Shown here: piece by piece, positions 7,286 through 14,708 of the stretch
Layout: every line of letters begins with the position of its first letter
How positions within the stretch are numbered: the first letter of the stretch is position 1
Source: an uncultured Muribaculaceae bacterium
Lineage (GTDB): Bacteria; Bacteroidota; Bacteroidia; Bacteroidales; Muribaculaceae
Direction: 5' to 3'
NCBI GenBank assembly: GCA_910585275.1
Contig: CAJUCW010000014.1
Coordinates: forward strand, 29,927 to 93,926
DNA: 64,000 nt
Made by a program: the position numbers and the translations under genes
Notes under the pieces: model-generated
Databases searched by the model: none
What the model was told of the DNA's origin: nothing
Seen by the model: only the letters and a program-made list of their open reading frames with translations

Positions 7286-7495
7286 TTGACTTATTTGCAA
7301 GATGTGTTAGATGCGATAAACGATTTGCAGAGTTGTTTTGTGGACTTCCCAAACAGATTTGATTTGTTTGAAAAGGACATAATGCGGAAATGTGTAGTGG
7401 AGCGTAAAACTGAAATAATGGGGGAAGCAATTAACGGAATCAAGAAAACAATTTTGGAGCCGATGATAAGTAGAGAATTGGTTATGCAAATATAG
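7286..7495 (+). pseudogene. Truncated HepT-like toxin remnant
   Basis: A 69-codon frame starting at TTG with HepT (DUF86) features: YLQDVLDAINDL at residues 3-14 and a VVERKTEIMGEAINGIKK block at ~37-54. Intact HepT proteins continue for another 40-50 residues to an RNxxxHxY RNase motif; this frame stops before it, and the next sequence belongs to the convergent radical SAM gene. A stop at 7277-7279 in the same frame, right after the antitoxin, suggests an additional frameshift at the start. It is probably non-functional. Confidence 0.65.
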
Positions 7496-8843
7496 ATTCC
7501 TTTTTTGAGAAGTGGCAGGCGAGGTTCTCGCATATTCTTCCGATGTGGTTATATCCGATTGCCTCACATATTTTTTCGGTAAGTTTTCCGTATTTGCGGT
7601 AAAAGATATTGAAGAGGAGGTATCCTGCTTTCTGATGCTCAGGCATCCTCCTGAATATGTTTTTCCAGCTATATATGTCTTTATATAGTTTCAGATATCC
7701 CTCTTTCAGCTCTTGGGGAGTCATCCGGGTAGGGGAGTAAACCACTTCGGAGGTGGTGTAGTCTTCCTGGTTGAAGTTTACGATTCTTCCGGCTTCAAGC
7801 ATATCCTTATGCTGTTTTGTTCCGGGATATGGGGTAAGTATGTGGGATGTGACTGTTTCTATCTTGTTCTTTATGATCCAATCAAGCGTGTGGCGGAACG
7901 TATCGGGTGTGTCACCGTCAAGCCCGAAAACGAAACTGGCGTTGATCATTATTCCGCGAGAGTGGATTTCTTCAACGAGCCGTTCATACTTTTTTACCGA
8001 ATTCTGATGTTTGTTTACCCCTTTCAGGGCATTCTCACTAAGACTTTCAAAACCAATGAATAACCCTTTACAGCCGGCATCTTTCATATCGTCTAGCAGC
8101 CCGGGGATGTCTGCCACGTTTGCCGAAACTGCGGCATGCCATTTGAGTTTCATGGGTTTGATAGCCTTCAGAAACTCACGCGACCAGGAGGGATTTCCTA
8201 TAAAATTGTCGTCGATAAACATCACATGCCGTTTCCCGATTCTTCGTATCTACTTTATTACGTCGTCCACCGGACGGTTGACGTAGGAATCACGAATGTT
8301 CCGGCAGCTGTTGTAGCAAAATTCGCATTTGAAGGGACAACCGTGGCTTGCCGAGATAACGTTGACGAAAAGATACTTGCCGGCTTCGACCATATCATAG
8401 GCGGGGCCTTTGATTTCTTCGGGGAGCAGACGTGTGCATGAATAAATCGGTTTTAGGACACCTTTCTTGAGGTCTTCCATTATTGCAGGCCATGTTTTTT
8501 CAGCGAACCCGATGCAGAGCACATCGAATTTTCCATCCGCACTATCAGGGTCGGAAGTAATCTGGATTCCGCCTGCCACAACCGGTATGCCGCGATTTCT
8601 GAAACCGGTAGCGATTTCGGCAGCTCTTGGAAGTGTATCGACAGTCACCGTGACCCCCACAATGTCGGCTTCTATTTTATTGAAGTCGCACGTTTCCACG
8701 TTTTCATTTATGAGAGTGATTTCATTCCCTTCTCTGACGACATTGGCAACGGTCAGCAATCCGAGTGATGGCGACATATGGGTTTTCAGCGACGTATCCA
8801 TAGGTCGCATTCTCATTTTCGGCTGGATAAGTAAGACTTTCAT
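7482..8843 (-). pseudogene. B12-binding-domain radical SAM protein interrupted by one amber codon
   Basis: Two minus-strand frames, 8843-8250 and 8225-7482, are one gene of 453 codons. Reading through the TAG at 8252-8250 continues as IRRIGKRHVMFIDDNFIGNP, which is normal radical SAM sequence. The N-terminal half is a Rossmann-like B12-binding domain (DIVGVTVTVDT, VAGG ~89-92). The radical SAM cluster motif is C169-x3-C173-x2-C176 (HGCPFKCEFCYN). The C-terminal half fits the DUF4070 tail of this family. A -7 box on the minus strand lies at 8896-8889. It is a point-mutant pseudogene unless the stop is a sequence error. The substrate is unknown. Confidence 0.8.
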
Positions 8844-8888
8844 AATAGTAGAGGTGGATAGTTAATTATATATATATCATTCTTGATG

Positions 8889-8896
8889 CAAAGGTA
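8889..8896 (-). promoter_or_regulatory. Putative -7 box (TACCTTTG) for the radical SAM gene
   Basis: The minus-strand sequence TACCTTTG fits TAnnTTTG, 46 nt upstream of the ATG at 8843. The leader between is AT-rich with a run of TA repeats. Confidence 0.45.
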
Positions 8897-8991
8897 AGCA
8901 GCCGAGGTCGTCACTACAAGAAAAAGGAATCTGGATGTATGGGATGTCGCGATTAATGTATGAATCACTTCAGACATTAGAAGTATGCCAT

Positions 8992-9078
8992 AAAGAATTA
9001 TGCTCCGGCAACATAATGTTGCCGGAGCATAATTCTTTCAGAGTGAGTTTGCGCTCTTGCCATGAGGTTTGCAGACAG
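8992..9078 (+). repeat. Palindromic repeat unit, copy 3 (perfect 23-bp arms plus conserved flank)
   Basis: Arms 8992-9014 and 9016-9038 are perfect inverted copies around one A. The core ATTATGCTCCGGCAACAT is identical to the copy at 6664, while the outer bases differ but still pair (AAAG/CTTT here, TA/TA there). The flank to ~9078 (GAGTGAGTTTGCGCTCTTGC, ATGAGGTTTGCAGAC) matches that of copy 2. It lies between the radical SAM promoter and the 3' end of the next minus-strand gene. Confidence 0.65.
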
Positions 9079-9087
9079 TTTTTGAGG

Positions 9088-10047
9088 CTATTCTCGAGTG
9101 GCGCTGCGGAAGACGAGGAGCGGGGCGGGGGGAACGGTGTCGCGGTATTTCGAATATTTCTCCGCCACCAGACTACTGTTGTGGGCGATACCGTCTTTGT
9201 CGCGATAGAACGGATAGCCATTCCCTCCTGTGATATATACGGCGTCCATAAAACCGTATTCGCGCAAAGCGTCGGCAAAGTCATACATGGTTTCGCGATG
9301 TCGCGTAGTGACGTAATACATTTTCCCGTCAGCCATTCTTCCGATAGCAGCACGTTCCACTTTGCCGTGGAGCGAAAATTTGGAGGGAAGCTCACCGTTT
9401 CCGAGCAAAACGAACTGACGGAAAAAAGAGCCGTTGTTGTCTTCGGCAAAGTCGGCGAGGTCATTATCAAGAGAAATGCCGATTACAGTTTTGCCCGTTT
9501 TAGAAATCGCAACGTATGCCGGACGGTTTTTACTTTCTTTCCCGTTGTGCATTTCCCCGTCGGTCACCACGGTGCCGATCAAACTGTTGTCAGGGTGATA
9601 ATCCGCACTGCGCATGAATAGCACAAGGCTTTTGTCGGTAGTGTCAGGCAATTCCCGCTCAAGCGACGCTTTGAGTCCGTCGAGCGAATACATGTCGAAA
9701 GCCACTCCAAACACACTGTCGGACGATAGGGTGGTGCCTTCGGCAACAGGAGAGTATTCCTTTTTAAGCAATTCCAGGTTCTCTTTGTCTGTCACAGAGG
9801 AAGACAGTTGCTGTTCACGGGAGCCATCAAGATTGAACATCATCCACACTGCAAATAAGATTAAAGCCAGGATAGCGAATGCTGCTATAATATAAGGCAT
9901 TCTTCCTACAGGATTTGTTGTGGCGGTAGGAGTCTTTCCATCCGTGGGTTTATCGGAAGACTCGATAGAGAAAACAGGCACTTCCACCGGACGGTCGTCA
10001 TAACGGTTCTCGTCATCGATATCAATCATACTTGGGTCTGTCTTCAT
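9088..10047 (-). CDS. Membrane-anchored phosphodiester glycosidase-like (NAGPA-type) protein
   Basis: A 319-aa protein with an acidic cytoplasmic N-terminus (~50 aa), one membrane helix at ~51-71 (YIIAAFAILALILFAVWMMF) and an extracytoplasmic domain of about 240 aa. The domain resembles the phosphodiester glycosidase/DUF2233 fold (PF09992): AIGRMADGKMYYV followed by a helix and DAVYITGGNGYPF, where the family has a Gly-Gly-rich catalytic loop. Enzyme activity is inference. Its start overlaps the end of the LytTR gene by 26 nt, so the two are coupled. The last gene of a three-gene minus-strand operon. Confidence 0.65.
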   Translation of the reverse strand: MKTDPSMIDIDDENRYDDRPVEVPVFSIESSDKPTDGKTPTATTNPVGRMPYIIAAFAILALILFAVWMMFNLDGSREQQLSSSVTDKENLELLKKEYSPVAEGTTLSSDSVFGVAFDMYSLDGLKASLERELPDTTDKSLVLFMRSADYHPDNSLIGTVVTDGEMHNGKESKNRPAYVAISKTGKTVIGISLDNDLADFAEDNNGSFFRQFVLLGNGELPSKFSLHGKVERAAIGRMADGKMYYVTTRHRETMYDFADALREYGFMDAVYITGGNGYPFYRDKDGIAHNSSLVAEKYSKYRDTVPPAPLLVFRSATRE

Positions 10048-10402
10048 ATTCGGTCATTTCGTCTTTAAGTGTTTTCAATGAGTCGCGTCCGAGCTTCGTC
10101 ATCCGTAATGTCGGAATCCTGGAGTCGATGGTATGTCCGCCAAAACGAATCACCCTCTCAGGTACGTTTATTACCCTTATGTGCCGTTTGTTGACTATAA
10201 GACTTCTGCCCACTCTTGAGAAAGTGTTGTTTTGGAGTTGTTGGAAATACTCCTCGAAATAGTGAAGCTGGAATGTCATCTTATGCGACGTGCCGTTGGC
10301 AAGCATAAGGTCGCAGTAGTTGCCGTCGGCAATGATATAAACAATCTCGTCAACGGCAACCCTTACAAGTTCTGTGGAGGTTGTGATTTTAAGCCATTCC
10401 AT
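10022..10402 (-). CDS. Stand-alone LytTR DNA-binding regulator
   Basis: A 126-aa protein made almost only of a LytTR domain: VDEIVYIIADGNYCDLML, then FSRVGRSLIVNKRHIRVIN, typical of the AlgR/AgrA/LytR DNA-binding fold. There is no receiver domain. The frame is open from 10426, but the ATG at 10402 (MEWLKI) gives the normal domain start. It overlaps the downstream glycosidase-like gene by 26 nt and starts 46 nt after the secreted 127-aa gene, so it probably regulates this operon or a linked response. How its activity is controlled without a receiver is not visible. Confidence 0.85.
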   Translation of the reverse strand: MEWLKITTSTELVRVAVDEIVYIIADGNYCDLMLANGTSHKMTFQLHYFEEYFQQLQNNTFSRVGRSLIVNKRHIRVINVPERVIRFGGHTIDSRIPTLRMTKLGRDSLKTLKDEMTEYEDRPKYD

Positions 10403-10448
10403 ATAATTTGAACGGCTTAAAATCACGATAATTGTTCAGACCCGGTTC

Positions 10449-10832
10449 TTAGAGATAGCAGTTGACAAGTCTTTTTACGATTTTCCGGGCTTTTGCAACG
10501 GATATGTGATACACGCGTTTCCCTTTAGGTTGGCTCACGATGCGGAAACTTGTTGACCGTAGGCTGGTCAGGTCATCAACCGAATAACCCTTGAGGTTGC
10601 ACTCTGAATATACTTCGCAATTGTCGCCATCCTTTTTGTAATAGACGGTGACATACTTGCCGTTGCCAAGGTCGGCGGTCTGTTCCAACACGATTGATGA
10701 TGGAATCATGGAAACGATCTTACTGATGTTGTCTTTCTCTGTCGAAGAGTTGGCGGCGTTTGCTGAAGAAGACACGAGTGATGCTGCGAAGAGCACGATG
10801 GCGGAAGCCACGATTGAAATAAATCTTTTCAT
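10449..10832 (-). CDS. Secreted small protein of unknown function
   Basis: A 127-aa protein with a clear type I signal peptide (MKRFISIVASAIVLFAASL, cleavage near SSANA at ~26). The mature part is ~100 aa with one strand-rich region (KYVTVYYKKDG) and a basic C-terminal segment (AKARKIVKRLVNCYL). It has two Cys in the mature region plus one near the end. No family recognised. It is first in a minus-strand operon with a LytTR regulator and a membrane glycosidase-like protein, with a -7 box at 10909-10902. Confidence 0.75.
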   Translation of the reverse strand: MKRFISIVASAIVLFAASLVSSSANAANSSTEKDNISKIVSMIPSSIVLEQTADLGNGKYVTVYYKKDGDNCEVYSECNLKGYSVDDLTSLRSTSFRIVSQPKGKRVYHISVAKARKIVKRLVNCYL

Positions 10833-10901
10833 TTTGAATGTTTTTTGTAATCAAGAGGTGAAATTATCTCCACTTCTTATCTCCGCGGTTCGAAGACGAT
10901 G

Positions 10902-10909
10902 CAAAATTA
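10902..10909 (-). promoter_or_regulatory. Putative -7 box (TAATTTTG) for the secreted/LytTR/glycosidase-like operon
   Basis: The minus strand reads TAATTTTG, a TAnnTTTG match, ~70 nt upstream of the ATG at 10832. Confidence 0.5.
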
Positions 10910-11016
10910 GTAACCGGGTATGCTGTTTCAAAATTTTCCGGGTGTGGTTGTATGGAAACGCCGTTTCGTTGTATGAATCCGCTGGCAAAGTCAAAATGGG
11001 AGCGTGTACAAAAAAA

Positions 11017-11050
11017 CGGGGTATGGCGGAATTGTTTCCGTCATACCCCG
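11017..11050. terminator. Strong hairpin with flanking A-run (terminator-like)
   Basis: 14-bp arms (11017-11030 and 11037-11050) with one G:T pair and a 6-nt loop. Seven A residues lie on the left, so on the minus strand it reads hairpin then U-run. No minus-strand gene ends immediately upstream of it now; the nearest candidate is the ATPase at 11429. The rest of 10833-11144 holds only the operon promoter and no gene I can support. Confidence 0.5.
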
Positions 11051-11144
11051 CCGTCTTTATAACCTAAGCCGGCTTCAGTGAGGCTTGCCATGAAAACGAA
11101 TTTCATGCTTTATCGAATAACTGTAAAACAAAATATAATATAAT

Positions 11145-11342
11145 ATGTATAGAGACGGTGTTTTAAATCTTTATGGCTCTGATTATGATAAAGCTCTACA
11201 ATTGGCAGAGGCATTAAAACAATCGGCAACATGCTCGACTGCGTGCCACACGAGGACATTTCCGGCTACGTCTATATGGTGCCCAACTGGGCGCATAAAT
11301 GGTTTCGCCATCGCGGCTCCGTCTCCCGCATCTTACAATAAC
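11145..11342 (+). pseudogene. Chimeric fragment: unknown N-terminus joined to a copy of the 4439-4954 gene tail
   Basis: Positions 11223-11342 are about 90% identical by eye to the last 120 bp of the coding region at 4835-4954. They encode IGNMLDCVPHEDISGYVYMV and the same tail up to a stop, ending ILQ instead of ILS. Upstream, an ATG at 11145 opens another frame (MYRDGVLNLYGSDYDKALQL, then AEALK) that looks like a genuine protein start but runs into the copy in the wrong frame. The join lies near 11215. This is most simply a recombination scar that fused two broken genes. Confidence 0.6.
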
Positions 11343-11428
11343 TTAAAGTTGCTGCCGAATTTAAGGAGATTGTGGAAGTCGGGATACATTGTTTTGAAAA
11401 GCTGGGATTTGGTGTATATGGTTACACT

Positions 11429-12583
11429 TTATTGGCGGAAATTTAGAATCGACACGCCGTTTATATCGGGCATTCTTTCACCCGAATATACCACCGATTT
11501 CTTTCCGACCAATTCTGGAAAAACTTTTTCAAAATTATTCAGACCTTTTATAAAATCCGGATGAAATGTAGATGACGATTTGATTTCGTAGCAATCGTAA
11601 GTATGTCCGTTTTTTACCAATAAATCCACTTCGTTGCCGTTTGAATCCCGATAGAAGTATAGTCCTCCGTTTGAACCATTGTTGTATATTTTTTTCAAAT
11701 GTTCCATTATGACCATATTTTCAAACAAATGTCCTCTCATTTTATCCCGATTAAGCATTTGTGGATTGTCAATCTCAAGGAGATAAGCTGCCAACCCCGA
11801 ATCCGTAAAGTAGATTTTAGGACTCTTGGTTAAACGTTTGCGCGTATTGGTAGAGAATGGGGGCAGCAGATATATAAGATATGATGCTTGAAGCACTGAA
11901 ACCCAAGAAGTGATAGTATTTGCTGACACTCCAAGTTCGTTCGACAGTTCAGACGCATTGAAAACGCTTCCAATGCGTGCTGCGCAAAGTCTTACGAAAC
12001 GTTGAAATTTATCGAGATCTTTCACGGCCAACACGTTTCTTACGTCTCGTTCAATATAAGTTTTAACGTAATTCGGATAAAGCAATTTCGGAATGTTCTT
12101 TTCGCTCCAGATTGCCGGATAAAAACCTTTATAAAGGATTTCATCGAGTGTGTTGTCGGAATCAATTCCCGAGATTTCTGTTAATGATAGCGGTAAAAGT
12201 TCAAAAATTGCTGAACGCCCTGCCAATGACTGTGTTATGTTCTGTAAAAGTGTGAATTGGGAACTGCCGGTCAAGTAGAATTTTCGCTCAGGATGTTGAT
12301 CTACTATTCCTTGCAGATACGACAATAGCTGTGGCGTATTTTGCACTTCATCAATTATAACGCCATCGCAAAACTGCGATAAAAAACCCTTGGGGTCCAT
12401 GACCACCGATTGCCTTATATCAGGGTCCTCCATCGAATAATAAGGTACATTTTCAAAAATATGGCGAAGAAGCGTTGATTTACCCGATTGACGTGGTCCT
12501 GTAAGCGTCACAATCGGAAAGTAACGAGATGCTTCCGAGATGGCTTCAGCCATTGTTCGTGGAATGAATGTATTTGTCATCAT
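11429..12583 (-). CDS. AAA_14/DUF4143 family ATPase
   Basis: A 384-aa protein of the AAA_14 (PF13173) plus DUF4143 (PF13635) family. From the chosen start, Walker A is GPRQSGKST (residues ~29-37) and Walker B is GVIIDEVQN (D79, E80), with the arginine-containing TGSSQF sensor ~30 residues later. The winged-helix and nuclease-like DUF4143 parts follow, including GNEVDLLV and YEIKSS, an E..D...ExK-like pattern. An ATG at 12607 is also in frame, but it would place an upstream inverted repeat inside the gene, so ATGATG at 12583 is preferred. These proteins are multicopy in Bacteroidetes and their role is unproven. A deleted relative lies at 6748-6925. Confidence 0.85.
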   Translation of the reverse strand: MMTNTFIPRTMAEAISEASRYFPIVTLTGPRQSGKSTLLRHIFENVPYYSMEDPDIRQSVVMDPKGFLSQFCDGVIIDEVQNTPQLLSYLQGIVDQHPERKFYLTGSSQFTLLQNITQSLAGRSAIFELLPLSLTEISGIDSDNTLDEILYKGFYPAIWSEKNIPKLLYPNYVKTYIERDVRNVLAVKDLDKFQRFVRLCAARIGSVFNASELSNELGVSANTITSWVSVLQASYLIYLLPPFSTNTRKRLTKSPKIYFTDSGLAAYLLEIDNPQMLNRDKMRGHLFENMVIMEHLKKIYNNGSNGGLYFYRDSNGNEVDLLVKNGHTYDCYEIKSSSTFHPDFIKGLNNFEKVFPELVGKKSVVYSGERMPDINGVSILNFRQ

Positions 12584-12588
12584 ATCGT

Positions 12589-12631
12589 ATTTTATGCAAA
12601 TTCTCAATGCTACTGCGAATTTACATAAAAT
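12589..12631 (-). promoter_or_regulatory. Inverted repeat upstream of the ATPase start (operator-like)
   Basis: 15-bp arms 12589-12603 and 12617-12631 pair with one mismatch around a 13-nt spacer, directly before the ATPase start codon. The same structure is kept upstream of the deleted remnant (about 6831-6876), with changes in both arms. Conservation of the repeat in a gene relic suggests it mattered, either for autoregulation or mobility. Confidence 0.5.
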
Positions 12632-12785
12632 TTATTTACTCTCCAAATATTAATGCATTATCATAGCCCAAAATATTTCATTCGACGCTTTTATAATCGG
12701 CCCCGAAGGACCGATAACACAACAACGGCGGGAACATGATGGCGGCGGCACAACGACGACGGGAATACAATAAGAACGGGAATTA

Positions 12786-13706
12786 TCAGGGGGTGTATCG
12801 GCGGAGGGTTTCGGCGACGAGCGATTTGATTTCGTCGCGGAGCCATTGCGGCGAGAGGATTTCGGTGGAACCGCCGAGGGCGAGCACGGCGTGTTGGAAT
12901 TCGTATTCCGGACGAACCGTCAAGCTGTAGTCGGAATATTCGCTGTTCTTTGTGATAAGCTGTTGCGTCTTATGGAGCGGCAATGACTCTACGTAGGCGC
13001 GCTGATTGCCATATACCCTCAGCCTTACTTCTTCCGGTTCGTAGTCGCTGTCAACGTTCACACCTATCACCTCGTCGAAATATTTGTTGACATCCACTGC
13101 TCTGTCAGGTTCGAAAGTTTTGTCGGTAATATGCAACGACTCCAGACGGTCGAGACCCAGGACGGTTACGAATTCGTTTCTGCCTAACTTTGCCAACAGA
13201 TACCACCGCTGTCCCGACTGTTTGAGACCTAACGGCGTGGCATCGGTTTCGAAATCATTGAAGAAATTATAGCGTTGGTAGGTCAGGCGCACTATCCGGT
13301 TTTTTGCCATAGCCTCGATGATGGAGGGTATGTATTCCGTTCCACCCGAAGTTGGTTCAAACATTACGCGCCGGGCTATTTCCGTGTTTCCGCGGAGTTG
13401 GTTGTCGATGGCGAGGCCGTTGAAAAGCCATGACGTGAACGACGGGCCGTTGAGTGCGTCGTCATTTTCGATGTAATACGTGTTGCCGTTATGGCGGTTG
13501 CAAAGTATGTCGATGCCGAAAATGTCGGCTATAGCCTGCCTGTGGCGGTGGAAAGTGCGCTCCGGGATTATTGTTTCGTCTTCGAGGCGTAGCGAACGCT
13601 CGTCGAGCCATTTTTCGTTTATTTCCTCAAGGGAAATGTTGCCGGCGCGTCTAATCGTTTCGATGAGCCATACGTAGCGTCTTATCAGTCTTACGGAAGT
13701 TGCCAT
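12786..13706 (-). CDS. WYL-domain transcriptional regulator
   Basis: A 306-aa regulator with an N-terminal winged helix (MATSVRLIRRYVWLIETI, then a recognition helix near PERTFHRHRQAI) and a WYL domain (residues ~125-200: TYQRYNF, then GQRWYLLAKLG), followed by the WCX C-terminal domain. WYL proteins sense ligands, often nucleic acids or nucleotides, and control defence or stress genes. A TTG start at 13724 would begin inside the -7 box at 13729-13722, so the ATG at 13706 is chosen. No obvious target operon adjoins it; the ATPase lies 200 nt downstream. Confidence 0.88.
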   Translation of the reverse strand: MATSVRLIRRYVWLIETIRRAGNISLEEINEKWLDERSLRLEDETIIPERTFHRHRQAIADIFGIDILCNRHNGNTYYIENDDALNGPSFTSWLFNGLAIDNQLRGNTEIARRVMFEPTSGGTEYIPSIIEAMAKNRIVRLTYQRYNFFNDFETDATPLGLKQSGQRWYLLAKLGRNEFVTVLGLDRLESLHITDKTFEPDRAVDVNKYFDEVIGVNVDSDYEPEEVRLRVYGNQRAYVESLPLHKTQQLITKNSEYSDYSLTVRPEYEFQHAVLALGGSTEILSPQWLRDEIKSLVAETLRRYTP

Positions 13707-13721
13707 AACGTTTGTTTTCCG

Positions 13722-13729
13722 CAAAGATA
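13722..13729 (-). promoter_or_regulatory. Putative -7 box (TATCTTTG) for the WYL regulator
   Basis: The minus strand reads TATCTTTG, then 15 nt to the ATG at 13706. Its position rules out the upstream TTG start. Confidence 0.55.
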
Positions 13730-13765
13730 ATTATTCGTCATGACATTTCGCGGCAAAATACAAAG

Positions 13766-13793
13766 AAAAAACGGGATGTGTCACCACACCCCG
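13766..13793 (-). terminator. Terminator of the fructokinase operon
   Basis: On the minus strand a 9-bp hairpin (13793-13785 with 13780-13772, one mismatch, 4-nt loop) is followed by six U residues (A-run 13771-13766). It lies 28 nt after the fructokinase stop. Confidence 0.6.
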
Positions 13794-13820
13794 CCTTCTG
13801 AAAATATTATCGATTCTTGC

Positions 13821-14699
13821 TTATTCTTTGAGGTCGGTGGGGAGGATTGGCATGGCGCCCTTCTTTGTGCAAACGAATGCCGATGTGCGCACAGCGAGGG
13901 AGTGGGCCTCCGGCACGGTTTTCCCCTTAAGGATGTTGGCAATAAAAGCCGCCGTGAAAGAGTCGCCTGCCCCTACGGTGTCAGCCACCTCCACTTGTGG
14001 AGTGGGAAGGAACGACACAGAGCCCGGGGTGAAGACGTAGCTTCCGTTGATGCCGCAAGTGAGTATGAGCATTTTCAGGTTGTATTTGCCCAAAAGAATC
14101 CAGCATTTGTCTTGAAGGTCGATTCCCGGATATCCGAACATACGGCTAACGGTCACGAGTTCCTCGTCATTTATCTTGAGGATGTTGCAGCGCTCCATGG
14201 AGTTGCAGAGGATTTCTTTGTTGAAGAATCCTTGGCGCAGGTTGACGTCGAACACTATCAAAGAGTCATCGTTTTTCGGCATGGCGTCGAGAAAACGGTT
14301 GATGGTTTCGCGCGACACCACATTGCGCTGGGCGAGCGACCCGAAGCATACGGCTTTAGTGTTGGCGGCAAGCGTCTCCAGTTCTTCCGTGTAGGGGATG
14401 TTGTCCCAAGCCACGTTCTCTTTGATTTCATATTGGGGTATGCCCGCCTGGTCGATTTCCACCTGCACGGTGCCGGTGGGGTAGGGCACTTTTGCGATGA
14501 GATGGTTGAGGCCTTTCGACACGAAGTTCTCGATGATTTCGTTGCCGAGCGCGTCGTCGCCTATGGCACTCACCACGCAGCTCGGAAGCCCGAACTGTGA
14601 AACGTGGTATGCGAAGTTGGCGGGAGCGCCACCTATTTTCTTACCTTCGGGGAGGACATCCCAAAGAGCCTCGCCCATTCCTACTACAACGTCTTTCAT
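13821..14699 (-). CDS. Fructokinase, PfkB family
   Basis: A 292-aa PfkB-family sugar kinase, expected to phosphorylate free fructose to fructose 6-phosphate in the cytoplasm. The N-terminal motif GGAPANFAYHVSQFG (~23-37) fits PfkB signature 1. The C-terminal signature DTVGAGDSFTAAF (~241-253) carries the catalytic Asp and anion hole. Normal family length. It is the last gene of a minus-strand operon with an MFS permease and a secreted GH32 enzyme, which fits fructan breakdown to fructose and makes fructose the likely substrate. Intact. Confidence 0.9.
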   Translation of the reverse strand: MKDVVVGMGEALWDVLPEGKKIGGAPANFAYHVSQFGLPSCVVSAIGDDALGNEIIENFVSKGLNHLIAKVPYPTGTVQVEIDQAGIPQYEIKENVAWDNIPYTEELETLAANTKAVCFGSLAQRNVVSRETINRFLDAMPKNDDSLIVFDVNLRQGFFNKEILCNSMERCNILKINDEELVTVSRMFGYPGIDLQDKCWILLGKYNLKMLILTCGINGSYVFTPGSVSFLPTPQVEVADTVGAGDSFTAAFIANILKGKTVPEAHSLAVRTSAFVCTKKGAMPILPTDLKE

Positions 14700-14708
14700 G
14701 ACTTATAT

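Noticed and set aside
8250..8252. Amber codon read as pyrrolysine or another recoded residue
   Set aside because: The radical SAM family is not known to use recoding, no Pyl genes are visible in the window, and the position is not catalytic; a point mutation is simpler.
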